From assembly GCA_963774445.1 (NCBI GenBank), contig CAVZFC010000029.1, forward strand, positions 496,001-560,000: a stretch of DNA of 64,000 bases, read 5' to 3'. Below are positions 51,725 through 60,101 of this stretch, in pieces (the stretch's first letter is position 1; each line of letters starts with the position of its first letter). Source of the DNA: CAVUQH01 sp963774445. Its GTDB lineage: Bacteria > Myxococcota_A > Polyangia > Haliangiales > Haliangiaceae. The position numbers and the translations under genes were made by a program. Below the pieces are notes generated by a model. It had not been told where the DNA came from, did no database searches, and was given only the letters and a program-made list of their open reading frames with translations.

Positions 51725-52147
51725 ATGAGCCACGATGTCTACGTGTGGGTAATGGCGCTCCACATCTTCGGGATGATCATGTGGGTGGGAACCCTGTTCG
51801 GGCTCTACCTCGTCCTGGCCGAGCACGGCCGCCAGGGCGCGGGCGTCAAGGACGCCTTCCTCGCGCTGGAGAAGCGGGTGGCGATGGCAATGGACGTCGG
51901 GGCAATGTTCGCCATCGGCAGCGGCGTGGCGCTGCTGCTCGGGCTGACGCCGTCGCCGCTCAAGCAGGGGTGGATGCACGTCAAGCTGGTGGTGGTCCTC
52001 GGGTTCATCGGCGCCCACGTCTACGGCCGCATCAAGGTGCGCAAGCTGCGCCAGGGCGACACCACGTCGCCGCAGCCGGCGCTGTTCGCGCTGCTCAACC
52101 TGGCGCTCGTCATCATCATCATCATGGCGGTCGTCAAACCGTTCTAG
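51725..52147 (+). CDS. CopD/HemJ-like four-helix membrane protein
   Basis: 140 residues with four hydrophobic helices. Conserved-looking WVMALHIFGMIMWVGTLFGLYLVL at the N-terminus and HVKLVVVLGFIGAHVYGR in the middle (His residues in helices, as in CopD/HemJ-type haem or copper proteins). Could be a HemJ-type protoporphyrinogen oxidase or a CopD-like membrane protein; length fits HemJ, but the sequence alone does not settle it. DNA polymerase IV follows with one-base overlap (TAGTG). Confidence 0.6.
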   Translation: MSHDVYVWVMALHIFGMIMWVGTLFGLYLVLAEHGRQGAGVKDAFLALEKRVAMAMDVGAMFAIGSGVALLLGLTPSPLKQGWMHVKLVVVLGFIGAHVYGRIKVRKLRQGDTTSPQPALFALLNLALVIIIIMAVVKPF

Positions 52148-53346
52148 TGCCCGCGCGGACCATCCTGCACGTCGATCTCGACGCCTTCTTCGCCGCCGTC
52201 GAGCAGCGCGACGATCCGTCGCTGCGCGGCAAACCGGTGCTGGTCGGCGGATCGCGCGAACGCGGGGTGGTCGCCGCCGCCTCCTACGAGGCGCGCAAGT
52301 ACGGCATCCACTCGGCCATGCCGATGGCCGAGGCGCTGAGGCGCTGCCCGCGCGCCGTGGTCGTCCGCCACAGCATGCACCGCTACGTCGAGGCGTCGCG
52401 CGGCTTCTTCGCCATCCTCGACCAGTTCTCGCCGCTGGTCCAGCCGCTGTCGCTCGACGAGGGCTTCCTCGACTGCAGCGGCGAGGAGCGCCTGCTCGGC
52501 GCCGGCGAGGCGATCGCGCGGGCGATCAAGCAGCGCGTGGCGGACGAGCTGCAGCTGGTCGCCTCGGTCGGCGTGGCGCCCAGCAAGTTCATCGCCAAGA
52601 TCGCCTCGGACATCGACAAGCCGGACGGTCTCCGCGTCGTCGCCCCCGACGGTGTGCTCGACTTCCTGCACCCGCTGCCGGTCTCCCGCCTGTGGGGCGT
52701 CGGCAAAGTTGCCCAGGAAACCCTGCGCGGCCTCGGCCTCGTCACCATCGGCGACGTCGCCCGCTACCCGGAGAAGGTGCTCGCCCGTCACCTCGGCCCC
52801 GCGGCCGGCGCCCACCTGGCGGCCCTGGCCCGCGGCATCGACGACCGCCCGGTCGTCCCCGACAGCGAGCCAGTCTCGATCGGCCACGAGCAGACCTTCG
52901 AATCCGACGTCGCCCACGCCGACGAGGTCGCCGACATCGCCCGCCATCAGGCCGACCAGGTCGCCGCCCGCCTGCGCCGCGCCGAGCTCCGCTGCCGCGT
53001 CGTCGTCCTCAAGATCAAGTTCGCCGACTTCCGCCTGATCACCCGCCGCCGCACCCTGGCCGACCCGACCAGCGACGGCAACGTCATTGCCCACACCGCC
53101 TGCGAGCTCCTCGCCGCCATCGACATCCACGGCAAGAACGGCAAGAAGAACAAGGTGCGCCTGTGCGGCGTCGCCGCCGCCGGCCTCGAGCCCCGCGCCG
53201 CCCCCCGCCAGCTCACCCTCGACGAGCCGACCCGCGCCCGCGGCGAACGCCTCGGCGACACCCTCGACCGCATCAACGACCGCTTCGGCAACCTCTCCAT
53301 CACCCGCGCCGGCGGGGACACGCACGGGGGTCACAAGCCCAAGTAA
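52147..53346 (+). CDS. dinB: DNA polymerase IV
   Basis: Y-family translesion polymerase, 399 residues. Catalytic motifs: ILHVDLDAFFAAVEQRDDP (N-terminus), VVAAASYEARKYGIHSAMPM, SLDEGFLDCSGEE (acidic pair) and ASVGVAPSKFIAKIASDIDKPDG, then the HhH thumb VSRLWGVGKVAQETL and the little-finger domain. C-terminal QLTLDEPTR is a plausible beta-clamp contact. GTG start overlaps the preceding TAG. Basic, Gly-rich tail. Confidence 0.94.
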   Translation: MPARTILHVDLDAFFAAVEQRDDPSLRGKPVLVGGSRERGVVAAASYEARKYGIHSAMPMAEALRRCPRAVVVRHSMHRYVEASRGFFAILDQFSPLVQPLSLDEGFLDCSGEERLLGAGEAIARAIKQRVADELQLVASVGVAPSKFIAKIASDIDKPDGLRVVAPDGVLDFLHPLPVSRLWGVGKVAQETLRGLGLVTIGDVARYPEKVLARHLGPAAGAHLAALARGIDDRPVVPDSEPVSIGHEQTFESDVAHADEVADIARHQADQVAARLRRAELRCRVVVLKIKFADFRLITRRRTLADPTSDGNVIAHTACELLAAIDIHGKNGKKNKVRLCGVAAAGLEPRAAPRQLTLDEPTRARGERLGDTLDRINDRFGNLSITRAGGDTHGGHKPK

Positions 53347-53578
53347 TCGCTTCGCTTCTCAGGACAAACGTCCAATCATCGAAGACTGGCCTCGATCACC
53401 TCGAGCGGCGACATCGTCGGCAGCACGCGGTCGAGTTGGATCGAGGTCCTCGGGCAGCAACTGCTCGCGCCATGACCAGCGCGGTCGGCACGCGGCACAG
53501 CTTGGCACGTTGGCCCGGAGCCAACCCCGCGAATTCACCGCGCCGCCCGCTGGCACATGGCGTGCTGAGTCTCTGGCC
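53347..53578. other. Intergenic region without recognisable gene
   Basis: 232 bases. I see no convincing ORF, RNA or terminator. A GG-N10-GC arrangement (TGGCACATGGCGTGCT, 53551-53566) resembles a sigma54 promoter but leaves only about two bases of leader. Confidence 0.4.
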
Positions 53579-54253
53579 ATGTCCCGGCTATCACTCCTCG
53601 CCCTCCTCACCGCAATCGGCGCCTGCAACGCACGGCCCGGCGGCGAAAACAGCTGCATCGCCGCTGTCGACGGCCGCCAGTTCATGCATGAGCTCAGTGA
53701 ATGTGGCGGTTGCGAATGCGCAGCCGTCGAGCTGTGTGACTGGGTGGCCGACTTCGACGGCACCCGCCTCACCTGGTACTACCCCGACTACAGCGCCTGG
53801 ATCGACGTCACCTGCACCGATGGCGAGCTCCGCGACACCACCACCGGGCAACTCCGCGGCACCTACGACACCGCGGGCGACCAACTGACGCTGGACGGCG
53901 CCTCCTACGCACCGTGCAACGGCGAATGCCAACCGTACCACTTCGAATGCGACTGCTGCGCCGGGCTCGCCGGCACCACCTTCGTCAGCGACTCTCCCGG
54001 CGAGTGTGGGTTGTGCCCGAGCGGCGACACCGCCGCGTGCGACTGGACGGTATCGTTCGACGGTAGCACGTACGAGTGGAGCTACTCCGACGTCGTCCAA
54101 AGCGACGCATACACGTGCGACAACGGCGACCTGACCATGAACGGCGTCACCGACGCGAGCTACGATGCGTTGACCCAGACGCTGTCGCTCGCCGGCAGGA
54201 CGTACCACGCGTGCGGCGAGCCGTGCATGCCTGATCCCGGCACCTGCCCGTAA
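53579..54253 (+). CDS. Cys-rich lipoprotein with internal duplication
   Basis: 224 residues; signal peptide and lipobox AIGAC (Cys near 16). The mature part consists of two repeats of about 85 residues. Each runs C..L.G..F ... ECG.C...ACDW...FDG....WYY/SY ... VTC.DG.L / YTCDNGDL ... Y.....QTLSLDG..Y..C, with conserved Cys. Fold unrecognised; the paired Cys suggest disulfides outside the cell. The lone gene stands between DNA polymerase IV and a methyltransferase relic. Confidence 0.6.
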   Translation: MSRLSLLALLTAIGACNARPGGENSCIAAVDGRQFMHELSECGGCECAAVELCDWVADFDGTRLTWYYPDYSAWIDVTCTDGELRDTTTGQLRGTYDTAGDQLTLDGASYAPCNGECQPYHFECDCCAGLAGTTFVSDSPGECGLCPSGDTAACDWTVSFDGSTYEWSYSDVVQSDAYTCDNGDLTMNGVTDASYDALTQTLSLAGRTYHACGEPCMPDPGTCP

Positions 54254-54270
54254 CTGCGGCTACGGCTCCA

Positions 54271-54420
54271 GAACAGCACGCCCTGCAGGTTCGGGTTTCG
54301 CGCCAGGATGGTCGTCAACAGCTGCCCGTGCCCACCGCCGACGTCGACCAGCCGCTCGATGCCTTCGAACGAATACGCCGCGGCAATCGCGGGCCCGCCG
54401 GCCGCCGAGAGCTCGCCCCA
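54271..54420 (-). pseudogene. O-methyltransferase fragment
   Basis: About 50 codons in a frame with no sensible start or end encode WGELSAAGGPAIAAAYSFEG followed by LVDVGGGHGQLLTTILARNP, the SAM-binding segment of plant-type O-methyltransferases (AcnB/HIOMT family). The N-terminal dimerisation and C-terminal catalytic parts are missing and no start codon or ribosome binding site is near. It is most likely a deletion relic. Confidence 0.6.
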
Positions 54421-54499
54421 TAAACGACAACGCCCTAGGCGCGCCTGGCACGCGGCCGACACGTTCGAGTTCACCGAGCCGCTCCGTGGCACGCCCCGT

Positions 54500-55063
54500 T
54501 CAGGGCGCGTGAAGAACGGTGCGCCAGTGGTCGGCGTCTTTCGGGCCGACGGCAGTGAAGCTGAGCTTGCCGCGGCGCCAGGAGACACACAGCAGGTCAC
54601 CGTCGTGGCGGCGCTCCGTGCGCGGGACCGGCTCGCGCGGGCGCTGGACGAGGATGGTCACGCGCTGGTCGCCGATGCGGTAGCGGACGATGCCGGCGAC
54701 GCGGTTGAGGACGCTGGTGGCGCGGGCGCCGACGACCTCGATGCCGGAACCGGATTTTGGCCAGGGGACCTCGACGCCCAGGAGCGCCAGGCCCCAGGCG
54801 TGGAGCTCCGCAGGACCGGGATGATCGAGATTCGGCTTCCAGTCGGTCTCCTGGTGGGCGTCGAGCGCCGCTTCCATGAGCGCGTTGTGGCGCTCGGGGA
54901 AGACCGTATAGATGGTGACGACGGTGGCGGTGAGCACGAGCAGCGTGAAGATCAGCGACACCGACACGCGGCGGTGCTCGGGCCGCGGCGGCGACGGATG
55001 GCCGTCCTCCTCGATCTCGATCTCGTCCTCGGGTCCCCGAGTATCGGATTCGACGAGCTTCAT
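54500..55063 (-). CDS. Single-TM membrane protein, second gene of a pair
   Basis: 187 residues. Acidic N-terminal cytoplasmic part (EDEIEIEEDG), one transmembrane helix near 33-56 (VSLIFTLLVLTATVVTIYTVF) and an extracytoplasmic domain of about 125 residues ending in AVGPKDADHWRTVLHAP. The topology resembles an anti-sigma factor, but there is no zinc-finger motif. ATG overlaps the stop of the upstream gene (ATGA). No family recognised. Confidence 0.55.
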   Translation of the reverse strand: MKLVESDTRGPEDEIEIEEDGHPSPPRPEHRRVSVSLIFTLLVLTATVVTIYTVFPERHNALMEAALDAHQETDWKPNLDHPGPAELHAWGLALLGVEVPWPKSGSGIEVVGARATSVLNRVAGIVRYRIGDQRVTILVQRPREPVPRTERRHDGDLLCVSWRRGKLSFTAVGPKDADHWRTVLHAP

Positions 55064-55377
55064 GACGGCAGGGTCGGCGCGGCGCCGAAGCGCGCGCGGA
55101 AGGTGTCTACCAGGCGAACGAACGCCGCGCCGAGATCGGCCCGCTCGGCGGCGCTCATCGTCTCACTGTGCCGGCACAACCACGGGCGCTCGCGGTGACG
55201 CGCGGCCAGCTCACCCGCGATCCGGTGAAGGTCGGGGCAGAGCGCGTAGTGGATCATCGCGCTCTTGCCGGTCGGGTAGTCGACGAGGCCGCGCTCGAGA
55301 CGCAGCTGCAGGACCCCCGGCTGCGCCGGAGCATTGTCGCCCGCCTCTGTGAGCGGATACCACCTGCCGAAAGTCAT
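55060..55377 (-). CDS. Small conserved-looking protein of unknown function
   Basis: 105 residues from ATG 55377 (an in-frame GTG eight codons upstream is possible). Contains PAQPGVLQLRLERGLVDYPT and a GKSAMIHYAL segment, then SETMSAAERADLGAAFVRLVDTFRARFG. One His/Cys pair (LCRH). It overlaps the next gene by four bases and is probably co-translated with it. Not recognised. Confidence 0.5.
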   Translation of the reverse strand: MTFGRWYPLTEAGDNAPAQPGVLQLRLERGLVDYPTGKSAMIHYALCPDLHRIAGELAARHRERPWLCRHSETMSAAERADLGAAFVRLVDTFRARFGAAPTLPS

Positions 55378-55454
55378 CGCTGAGCCGTCGTTGGGAGCCA
55401 CCGGGATCGGCCCGGCGAGGCTGTCACGATCGCATGGTAGGTTGGCCGGCGTCG

Positions 55455-56444
55455 ATGCTCAACCGGCGGATAACGTTCGGTCGCCAGCCTCCGGGCCCGC
55501 CGGACCGGCTGGTCCTGGGCGACAACTTGCCGTTTCTGGCCGGCACCGCCGACGGCGCCGTGGACCTGATCTACATCGATCCCCCGTTCGGTACCGGCAC
55601 CGTGCGCCGCGGCCGGGAGCTGTCCTATCGCGACGTCCCGGACGACCCGGAGGAGTTCGTGCTGTGGCTGCGCCCGCGCCTGGCCGAGAGCCGCCGGGTG
55701 CTGGCCGCCCACGGCTCGCTGTTCGTCCACCTGGACTACCGCTCGGTCCACTACGTCAAGGTCGAGCTCGACCGCCTGTTCGGTCGCGCCCGCTTCGTCA
55801 ACGAGCTGGTCTGGTGTTACTCGGTCGGCGGCAAGAGCCGGCGCACCTTCGGCCGCAAGCACGACACCATCCTGTGGTACGCGCGCAGCGCCGACTACGC
55901 CTTCTACTCCGAAGCCATCCGGGTGCCGCGCAAGTCCGGCTCGCACATGCGCGTGGTCACCGGCCCCGACGGTACACCGGTGCAGGAGAAGACCGACAAG
56001 AAGACCGGCAAGGTCTACCGCTATCCGGTCAAGGCGGGAAAGATTCCCGAGGACTGGTGGACCGACATCGAAACCCTCAACCGCAGCGACCGCGAGCGCA
56101 CCGGCTGGCCGACGCAGAAGCCGGCGCGGCTGCTCGAGCGGATCGTCAATGGCACCAGCGCGCCGGGCGCGCTGGTCGCCGACTGGTTCGCTGGCTCCGG
56201 CACCACCGCGGTGGTCGCCCAGCGGCTGGGCCGGCGCTTCGTCGCCTGTGACGCCTCGGCCGAGGCGATCGACTGCGCCGCCGCGCGGCTCGAAGAGGCC
56301 GGCCACGCCCTGGCCGAGGCCGGCAGTCCGCCGCCCGACCTGGAGATCCTCGAGCAGGAACGCCAGGTAGCGCTGCGCGGTGTGCCGGACCATTCACCGG
56401 ATCATTCAGAGGCTCAGTCGGCGCCCGCGTCGCCGTTGAACTGA
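55455..56444 (+). CDS. DNA methyltransferase, beta-type (orphan)
   Basis: About 329 residues. Motif IV is DPPFGTG (about 43-49) and precedes motif I, DWFAGSGTTAVVAQRLGR (about 243-260), the order of beta-class N6-adenine/N4-cytosine enzymes. DETAILS around the target domain (WCYSVGGKSRRTFGRKHDTI) fit type III/II relatives. No restriction endonuclease is adjacent, so it is an orphan or regulatory methylase. ATG 55455 is preferred because a TAGGTT -10-like box starts at 55438; the longer ATG is 55434. Its 3' end overlaps the DctM gene by 31 bases. Confidence 0.88.
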   Translation: MLNRRITFGRQPPGPPDRLVLGDNLPFLAGTADGAVDLIYIDPPFGTGTVRRGRELSYRDVPDDPEEFVLWLRPRLAESRRVLAAHGSLFVHLDYRSVHYVKVELDRLFGRARFVNELVWCYSVGGKSRRTFGRKHDTILWYARSADYAFYSEAIRVPRKSGSHMRVVTGPDGTPVQEKTDKKTGKVYRYPVKAGKIPEDWWTDIETLNRSDRERTGWPTQKPARLLERIVNGTSAPGALVADWFAGSGTTAVVAQRLGRRFVACDASAEAIDCAAARLEEAGHALAEAGSPPPDLEILEQERQVALRGVPDHSPDHSEAQSAPASPLN

Positions 56445-58027
56445 TTCAGGAAGTCTTTTCCGAGGTCGAGCTCGCCGCCGTCCTCATCCGCGCCGTCCCC
56501 GCCGCCCGCGCCCTCGTCCCCCCCCGGCGGCGCTTCGTAGATGTTCTCGAGCTCCTCGTACATCTCGTCCTGGGACTGGCCCGTCCCGCCGTCGGCGCCG
56601 AAGCCGGTCTCCTCCATCGCCTTCTGCGACAGCTCACCCAGCTCGGCCGCGCTGCCGGCCTCGACGCGGTCGCCGTGCACCGGCTTGCCGTCCCACGGGA
56701 ACGGCTCCCAGAACGAGTCGCCGCGGTTGAGGTTGACCAGGCCCATCGAGCAGGTCGGCACGTACATGAACACGACCAGCGCCGCGCAGGTCATCGACAG
56801 CGTCGGAATCACGGCGCGCATCACCTGGGTGAACGGCTTCTTGAACACCGCCGCCGCCACGAACAGGTTGGTCGCCACCGGCGGCGCCAGGTAGCCGATC
56901 TCCATGTTGACCACGAAGACCACGCCAAAGTGCAGCGGGTCCATGCCGTACTGGCGCACCGCGATCGGCGCCAGCATCGGGGCAAAGATCAGCGTCGCGC
57001 TGATCGAGTCCATCAGCGCCCCCAGGACGATCAGCACCACGTTGACCAGAAGCAGGAACTCCACCGGCCCCAGCTGCCAGGCCTCGACCAGATCCTCGAG
57101 CCGGCGATCGATCTGAATGGCGGCGAGGAACTCGTTCAAGCTGAACGCCAGGCCGATGATGAGGATCAGCATCCCCATCAACCTGCCGGCGTTGGCCAGC
57201 ACGCGAATGACGTCGCCCCAGCCGAGCTCGCGGTGGATGAACACCGTGACCACCAGGGCGTAGACCACGGCCACGGCGCCTGCCTCCGACGGCACGTACA
57301 GCCCGCCGTAGATCCCGCCGAGGACGATCACCGGCAGGAGCAGCGCCCACACGCCCTCGCGCATCGCGGCGCCGAGCACGCGCATGCGCGAGCGGAAGTC
57401 GAGCTGCTCGGCGGCCGGCCGCGGCACCTTGCGCCCGACCCACATCGAATAGGCGACCAACGCCCCGGAGATGAACAGCGCCGGACCGAGGCCGGCGATG
57501 AACAGCTCGCTGGGATCGACCGCGCCCTGCCCCTGCACCGAGATGGCGTAGATCAGCATCGCCACCGCCGGCGGGATCAGGCAGCCCAGCGAGCCGGCGG
57601 TCATGATCAAGCCGAGGGAGAAGTTCTCCGGGTAGTTGTTCTTGACCATGGCCGGGAACATGATCGAGCCGACCGCGATCAGCGTGACCGGCGAGCTGCC
57701 CGAGATGGCGGCAAAGAACATGCACGCGATCACCGCGCTCACCGCCAGCCCGCCGGGCAGCCAGCCGAGCGCCGCGTTGGCCACCGCCACCAGCCGGCGG
57801 GCCAGGCCGCCCTCGGTCATGATCGCGCCGGCGCCGATGAACAGCGGAATGGCCAGGAATTCGTTGCGCTCGATCAGCTGGGCCAGCGGCTTGACGATGA
57901 TGGCGATGCCGTGGACCGTGTGGACGTCCTTGTAGACCCACCAGGCCAGCGCCGTCAGCACGGTGATGATGACGAACAGCGGCGCGCCGACCACCGCCAT
58001 CCCCAGGAGCGCACCCAGGAGCTTCAT
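56414..58027 (-). CDS. TRAP transporter large permease, DctM-like, with acidic tail
   Basis: 537 residues. About twelve hydrophobic helices up to residue about 430, including AAISGSSPVTLIAVGSIMFPAM and GLIMTAGSLGCLIPPAVAMLI, typical of DctM. The last 100 or so residues are hydrophilic and extremely acidic (EELENIYEAPPGGDEG, DGADEDGGELDLGKD), which DctM proteins normally lack. ATG overlaps the DctQ stop. Genes in transcription order are DctP, DctQ, DctM. Substrate unknown, probably an organic acid. Confidence 0.88.
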   Translation of the reverse strand: MKLLGALLGMAVVGAPLFVIITVLTALAWWVYKDVHTVHGIAIIVKPLAQLIERNEFLAIPLFIGAGAIMTEGGLARRLVAVANAALGWLPGGLAVSAVIACMFFAAISGSSPVTLIAVGSIMFPAMVKNNYPENFSLGLIMTAGSLGCLIPPAVAMLIYAISVQGQGAVDPSELFIAGLGPALFISGALVAYSMWVGRKVPRPAAEQLDFRSRMRVLGAAMREGVWALLLPVIVLGGIYGGLYVPSEAGAVAVVYALVVTVFIHRELGWGDVIRVLANAGRLMGMLILIIGLAFSLNEFLAAIQIDRRLEDLVEAWQLGPVEFLLLVNVVLIVLGALMDSISATLIFAPMLAPIAVRQYGMDPLHFGVVFVVNMEIGYLAPPVATNLFVAAAVFKKPFTQVMRAVIPTLSMTCAALVVFMYVPTCSMGLVNLNRGDSFWEPFPWDGKPVHGDRVEAGSAAELGELSQKAMEETGFGADGGTGQSQDEMYEELENIYEAPPGGDEGAGGGDGADEDGGELDLGKDFLNQFNGDAGAD

Positions 58028-58686
58028 GTCGGCAGCTGCTCCTCTTCGGGGGCGGCCGACCTGGTGGCGATGGTGTACGACTGCGCCAGCATGCGGATGG
58101 TCATCGCCGCGAACGTGTACGGCATGATGACCAGCACCACCCACGCCGGCAGCCCCTCGGTTTGCAGCCCGGCGACGAGATCGGCCATGTGGTCACCCTG
58201 AACCCACAGGTCGTGGCGTTCGATCACGACGATCATCGACAGCCAGAACAGCGACGCGCAGCAGAGCGCCGTAAACGCCCGCGCGGCGGCCTTGACCAGG
58301 TGCAGGATGCGCTGCGGCCACAGCTTCTCACCGAACTCCAGCGCCAGGTGGCTGCGCTCGAAGGTGGTGATCGACGCGCCCAAGAGCGCGACCCACAGCA
58401 TCAGGCAGAGCGCCAGCGCCGGCGCTTGCGGCAGCCCGCCGGGGAACGCGCGCGTGTAGTAGTGAATCACGGCGCCGAGCAGCAGCGTGAGGCCGACGGC
58501 GATGCCCAGACTGGCGCCCTGGCCCAGCCGCGTCTCGCCCTCTTTGACCGCGCGGGTGCGGCAGCCAACGTAGGCCGCGATGAACAGGATCAGCCCCTGG
58601 TACCAGCGCCCGCCGCCGGCGAACACCCCGCTGACCACCGCCGCGAAGACCAGCAGCGACATGACCAGGAACATCGCGCCACACAC
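58024..58686 (-). CDS. TRAP transporter small permease, DctQ-like, N-terminus uncertain
   Basis: 220 residues from GTG 58686 with four or more TM helices. Upstream in the same frame, without any usable start codon, lies WEPSFPRIRAIDRVWCQAER, which looks like the true DctQ N-terminus. A good ATG (58789, MAGAEDELEPAVELGAEL) is in the next frame. A single-base indel near 58740-58760 would join them, so the gene may be frameshifted or the sequence in error. It lies between DctP and DctM. Confidence 0.75.
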   Translation of the reverse strand: MCGAMFLVMSLLVFAAVVSGVFAGGGRWYQGLILFIAAYVGCRTRAVKEGETRLGQGASLGIAVGLTLLLGAVIHYYTRAFPGGLPQAPALALCLMLWVALLGASITTFERSHLALEFGEKLWPQRILHLVKAAARAFTALCCASLFWLSMIVVIERHDLWVQGDHMADLVAGLQTEGLPAWVVLVIMPYTFAAMTIRMLAQSYTIATRSAAPEEEQLPT

Positions 58687-58821
58687 CCAGCGCTCGGCCT
58701 GACACCAGACGCGATCGATCGCGCGAATTCGCGGAAAGCTCGGCTCCCAGTTCGACCGCCGGCTCCAGCTCGTCCTCGGCCCCCGCCATCGCCGGGGCGA
58801 AATGTTACTACGATTCCCGGA

Positions 58822-59853
58822 TCACCGCTTGCCGGCGCGGAATTCCTTCACGCCCTGCTCGATGAGGTCGAGGATCTTGACCGCCTTCTTGCCCTTTTGC
58901 GCGCGGAACTCCTTGCGGACCACCGCGGTCTTCTTTTCGAACGCGGCCCGCTGGGCCGCGGTGAGGCGGTGGACCTTCACGCCCTGCTTCTCGACGATCC
59001 GGATCAGATCGGGGATCAGCTTGCGGATCGCCGTGCGCCCGGGCTGGACGATCTTGCGCCCCTCGTCGATGAGGATCTTCTGCAGCTCCTTGGGCAGCGC
59101 GTCGAACCATTTGGCGTTGAAGGTGATCACCGCCGGTTGGTAGATGTGCTGCGACAGGGTCAGGTGCTTGATCGACGAGGTCCAGTTGGCGGCGATGGCA
59201 TAGAGCAGCGCTTGATCGAAGCCCTCGACCGTGCCCTTTTGCAGCGCGGTCACCACCTCGGTAGTCGGGATCGGTTTGACGTTGGCGCCCAGCGCCTTCC
59301 ACATCTCGATGTGCACGAAGCTCTGCTGCGAGCGCATCTTGTGGCCCTTGATGTCGTCCGGCGAGTAGATCGGGCCCCAGGACGAGCCGAAGTGGCGGTA
59401 GCCGTTCTCGCTCCAGAAGCCGAGCACCAGCCCGCGCTCGCGGAACAACTTCTCCATCGGCGCGAGCAGCTTCTTGTCCAGGACGTAGTCGGCCTCGCGG
59501 TGGCTGCGGAACAGGAACGGAATCTCGACGGCGTCGAGCTCGGGCACGATCGAGGCTACCGCCCCGGTCGAGCAACCGGCCCCCTGCAGATCGCCAGCGA
59601 CCGTCTTGCGCACCACGGCGTTCTCGTCGCCGCGGGTGCCGCCGTAGAAGATCTTGACCTTGATACGGCCGCGCGAGGCCTTCTCGACGTTCTTCTTGTA
59701 GATCTCGAGGAGCTCGGCCCACGGGGTCTTCTTGGGCGCGACCGTCGCGATCTCCAGGGTATGGGTCGATCCGGACGTTTGGGCGGCGGCTGGTCGCGGC
59801 GACTGCGCAACCATCACCAGTGCGGCACATGCGGTGGCGACCAGACGGAACAT
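58822..59853 (-). CDS. TRAP transporter periplasmic binding protein, DctP-like
   Basis: 343 residues. Sec signal peptide (MFRLVATACAALVMVA ... AAAQ). Mature part starts with LEIATVAPKKTPWAELLEIY; it has the DctP pattern GCSTGAVASIVPELDAVEIPFLF near 114-136 and the conserved Arg of the substrate salt bridge in HKMRSQQSFVHIEMW near 194. An AGGAG lies eight bases before ATG 59853. The ligand is not predictable; most DctP proteins bind carboxylates. Confidence 0.9.
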   Translation of the reverse strand: MFRLVATACAALVMVAQSPRPAAAQTSGSTHTLEIATVAPKKTPWAELLEIYKKNVEKASRGRIKVKIFYGGTRGDENAVVRKTVAGDLQGAGCSTGAVASIVPELDAVEIPFLFRSHREADYVLDKKLLAPMEKLFRERGLVLGFWSENGYRHFGSSWGPIYSPDDIKGHKMRSQQSFVHIEMWKALGANVKPIPTTEVVTALQKGTVEGFDQALLYAIAANWTSSIKHLTLSQHIYQPAVITFNAKWFDALPKELQKILIDEGRKIVQPGRTAIRKLIPDLIRIVEKQGVKVHRLTAAQRAAFEKKTAVVRKEFRAQKGKKAVKILDLIEQGVKEFRAGKR

Positions 59854-60101
59854 GGCTTCGACTCCTCCCCGATTGTGGATTCCAGGCCACGAAGGCCGGC
59901 GCTGGCGATGCTGGACGGTATCGGCCGGGCCTGCGGAGCGCAATGGCCGGGTGCCCGGCCCGGGCCCGCCTGTCACATGAGACCCGCGCCAGGGGCCCTC
60001 GATTCACCCCGCGTGACGCGTTCGCGCCGGGGACGCTTTACAGGACCCGTCTGCCGTGGGAAAAATGCTAGTAGTTTCGGCTTTCGAGCCGGCTGGCCCT
60101 C
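59854..60101. other. Intergenic region upstream of PP2C, with UUCG hairpin
   Basis: 248 bases. Contains a perfect CGGCT-TTCG-AGCCG hairpin at 60078-60091, ten bases before the PP2C ATG. There is no ribosome binding site and no clear promoter. TAGTAG lies at 60069. No gene seen. Confidence 0.35.

Noticed and set aside
53551..53566. Sigma54-type promoter (GG-N10-GC) upstream of the Cys-rich lipoprotein
   Set aside because: It would start transcription about two bases before the ATG, and no activator site is visible; the match is probably chance.
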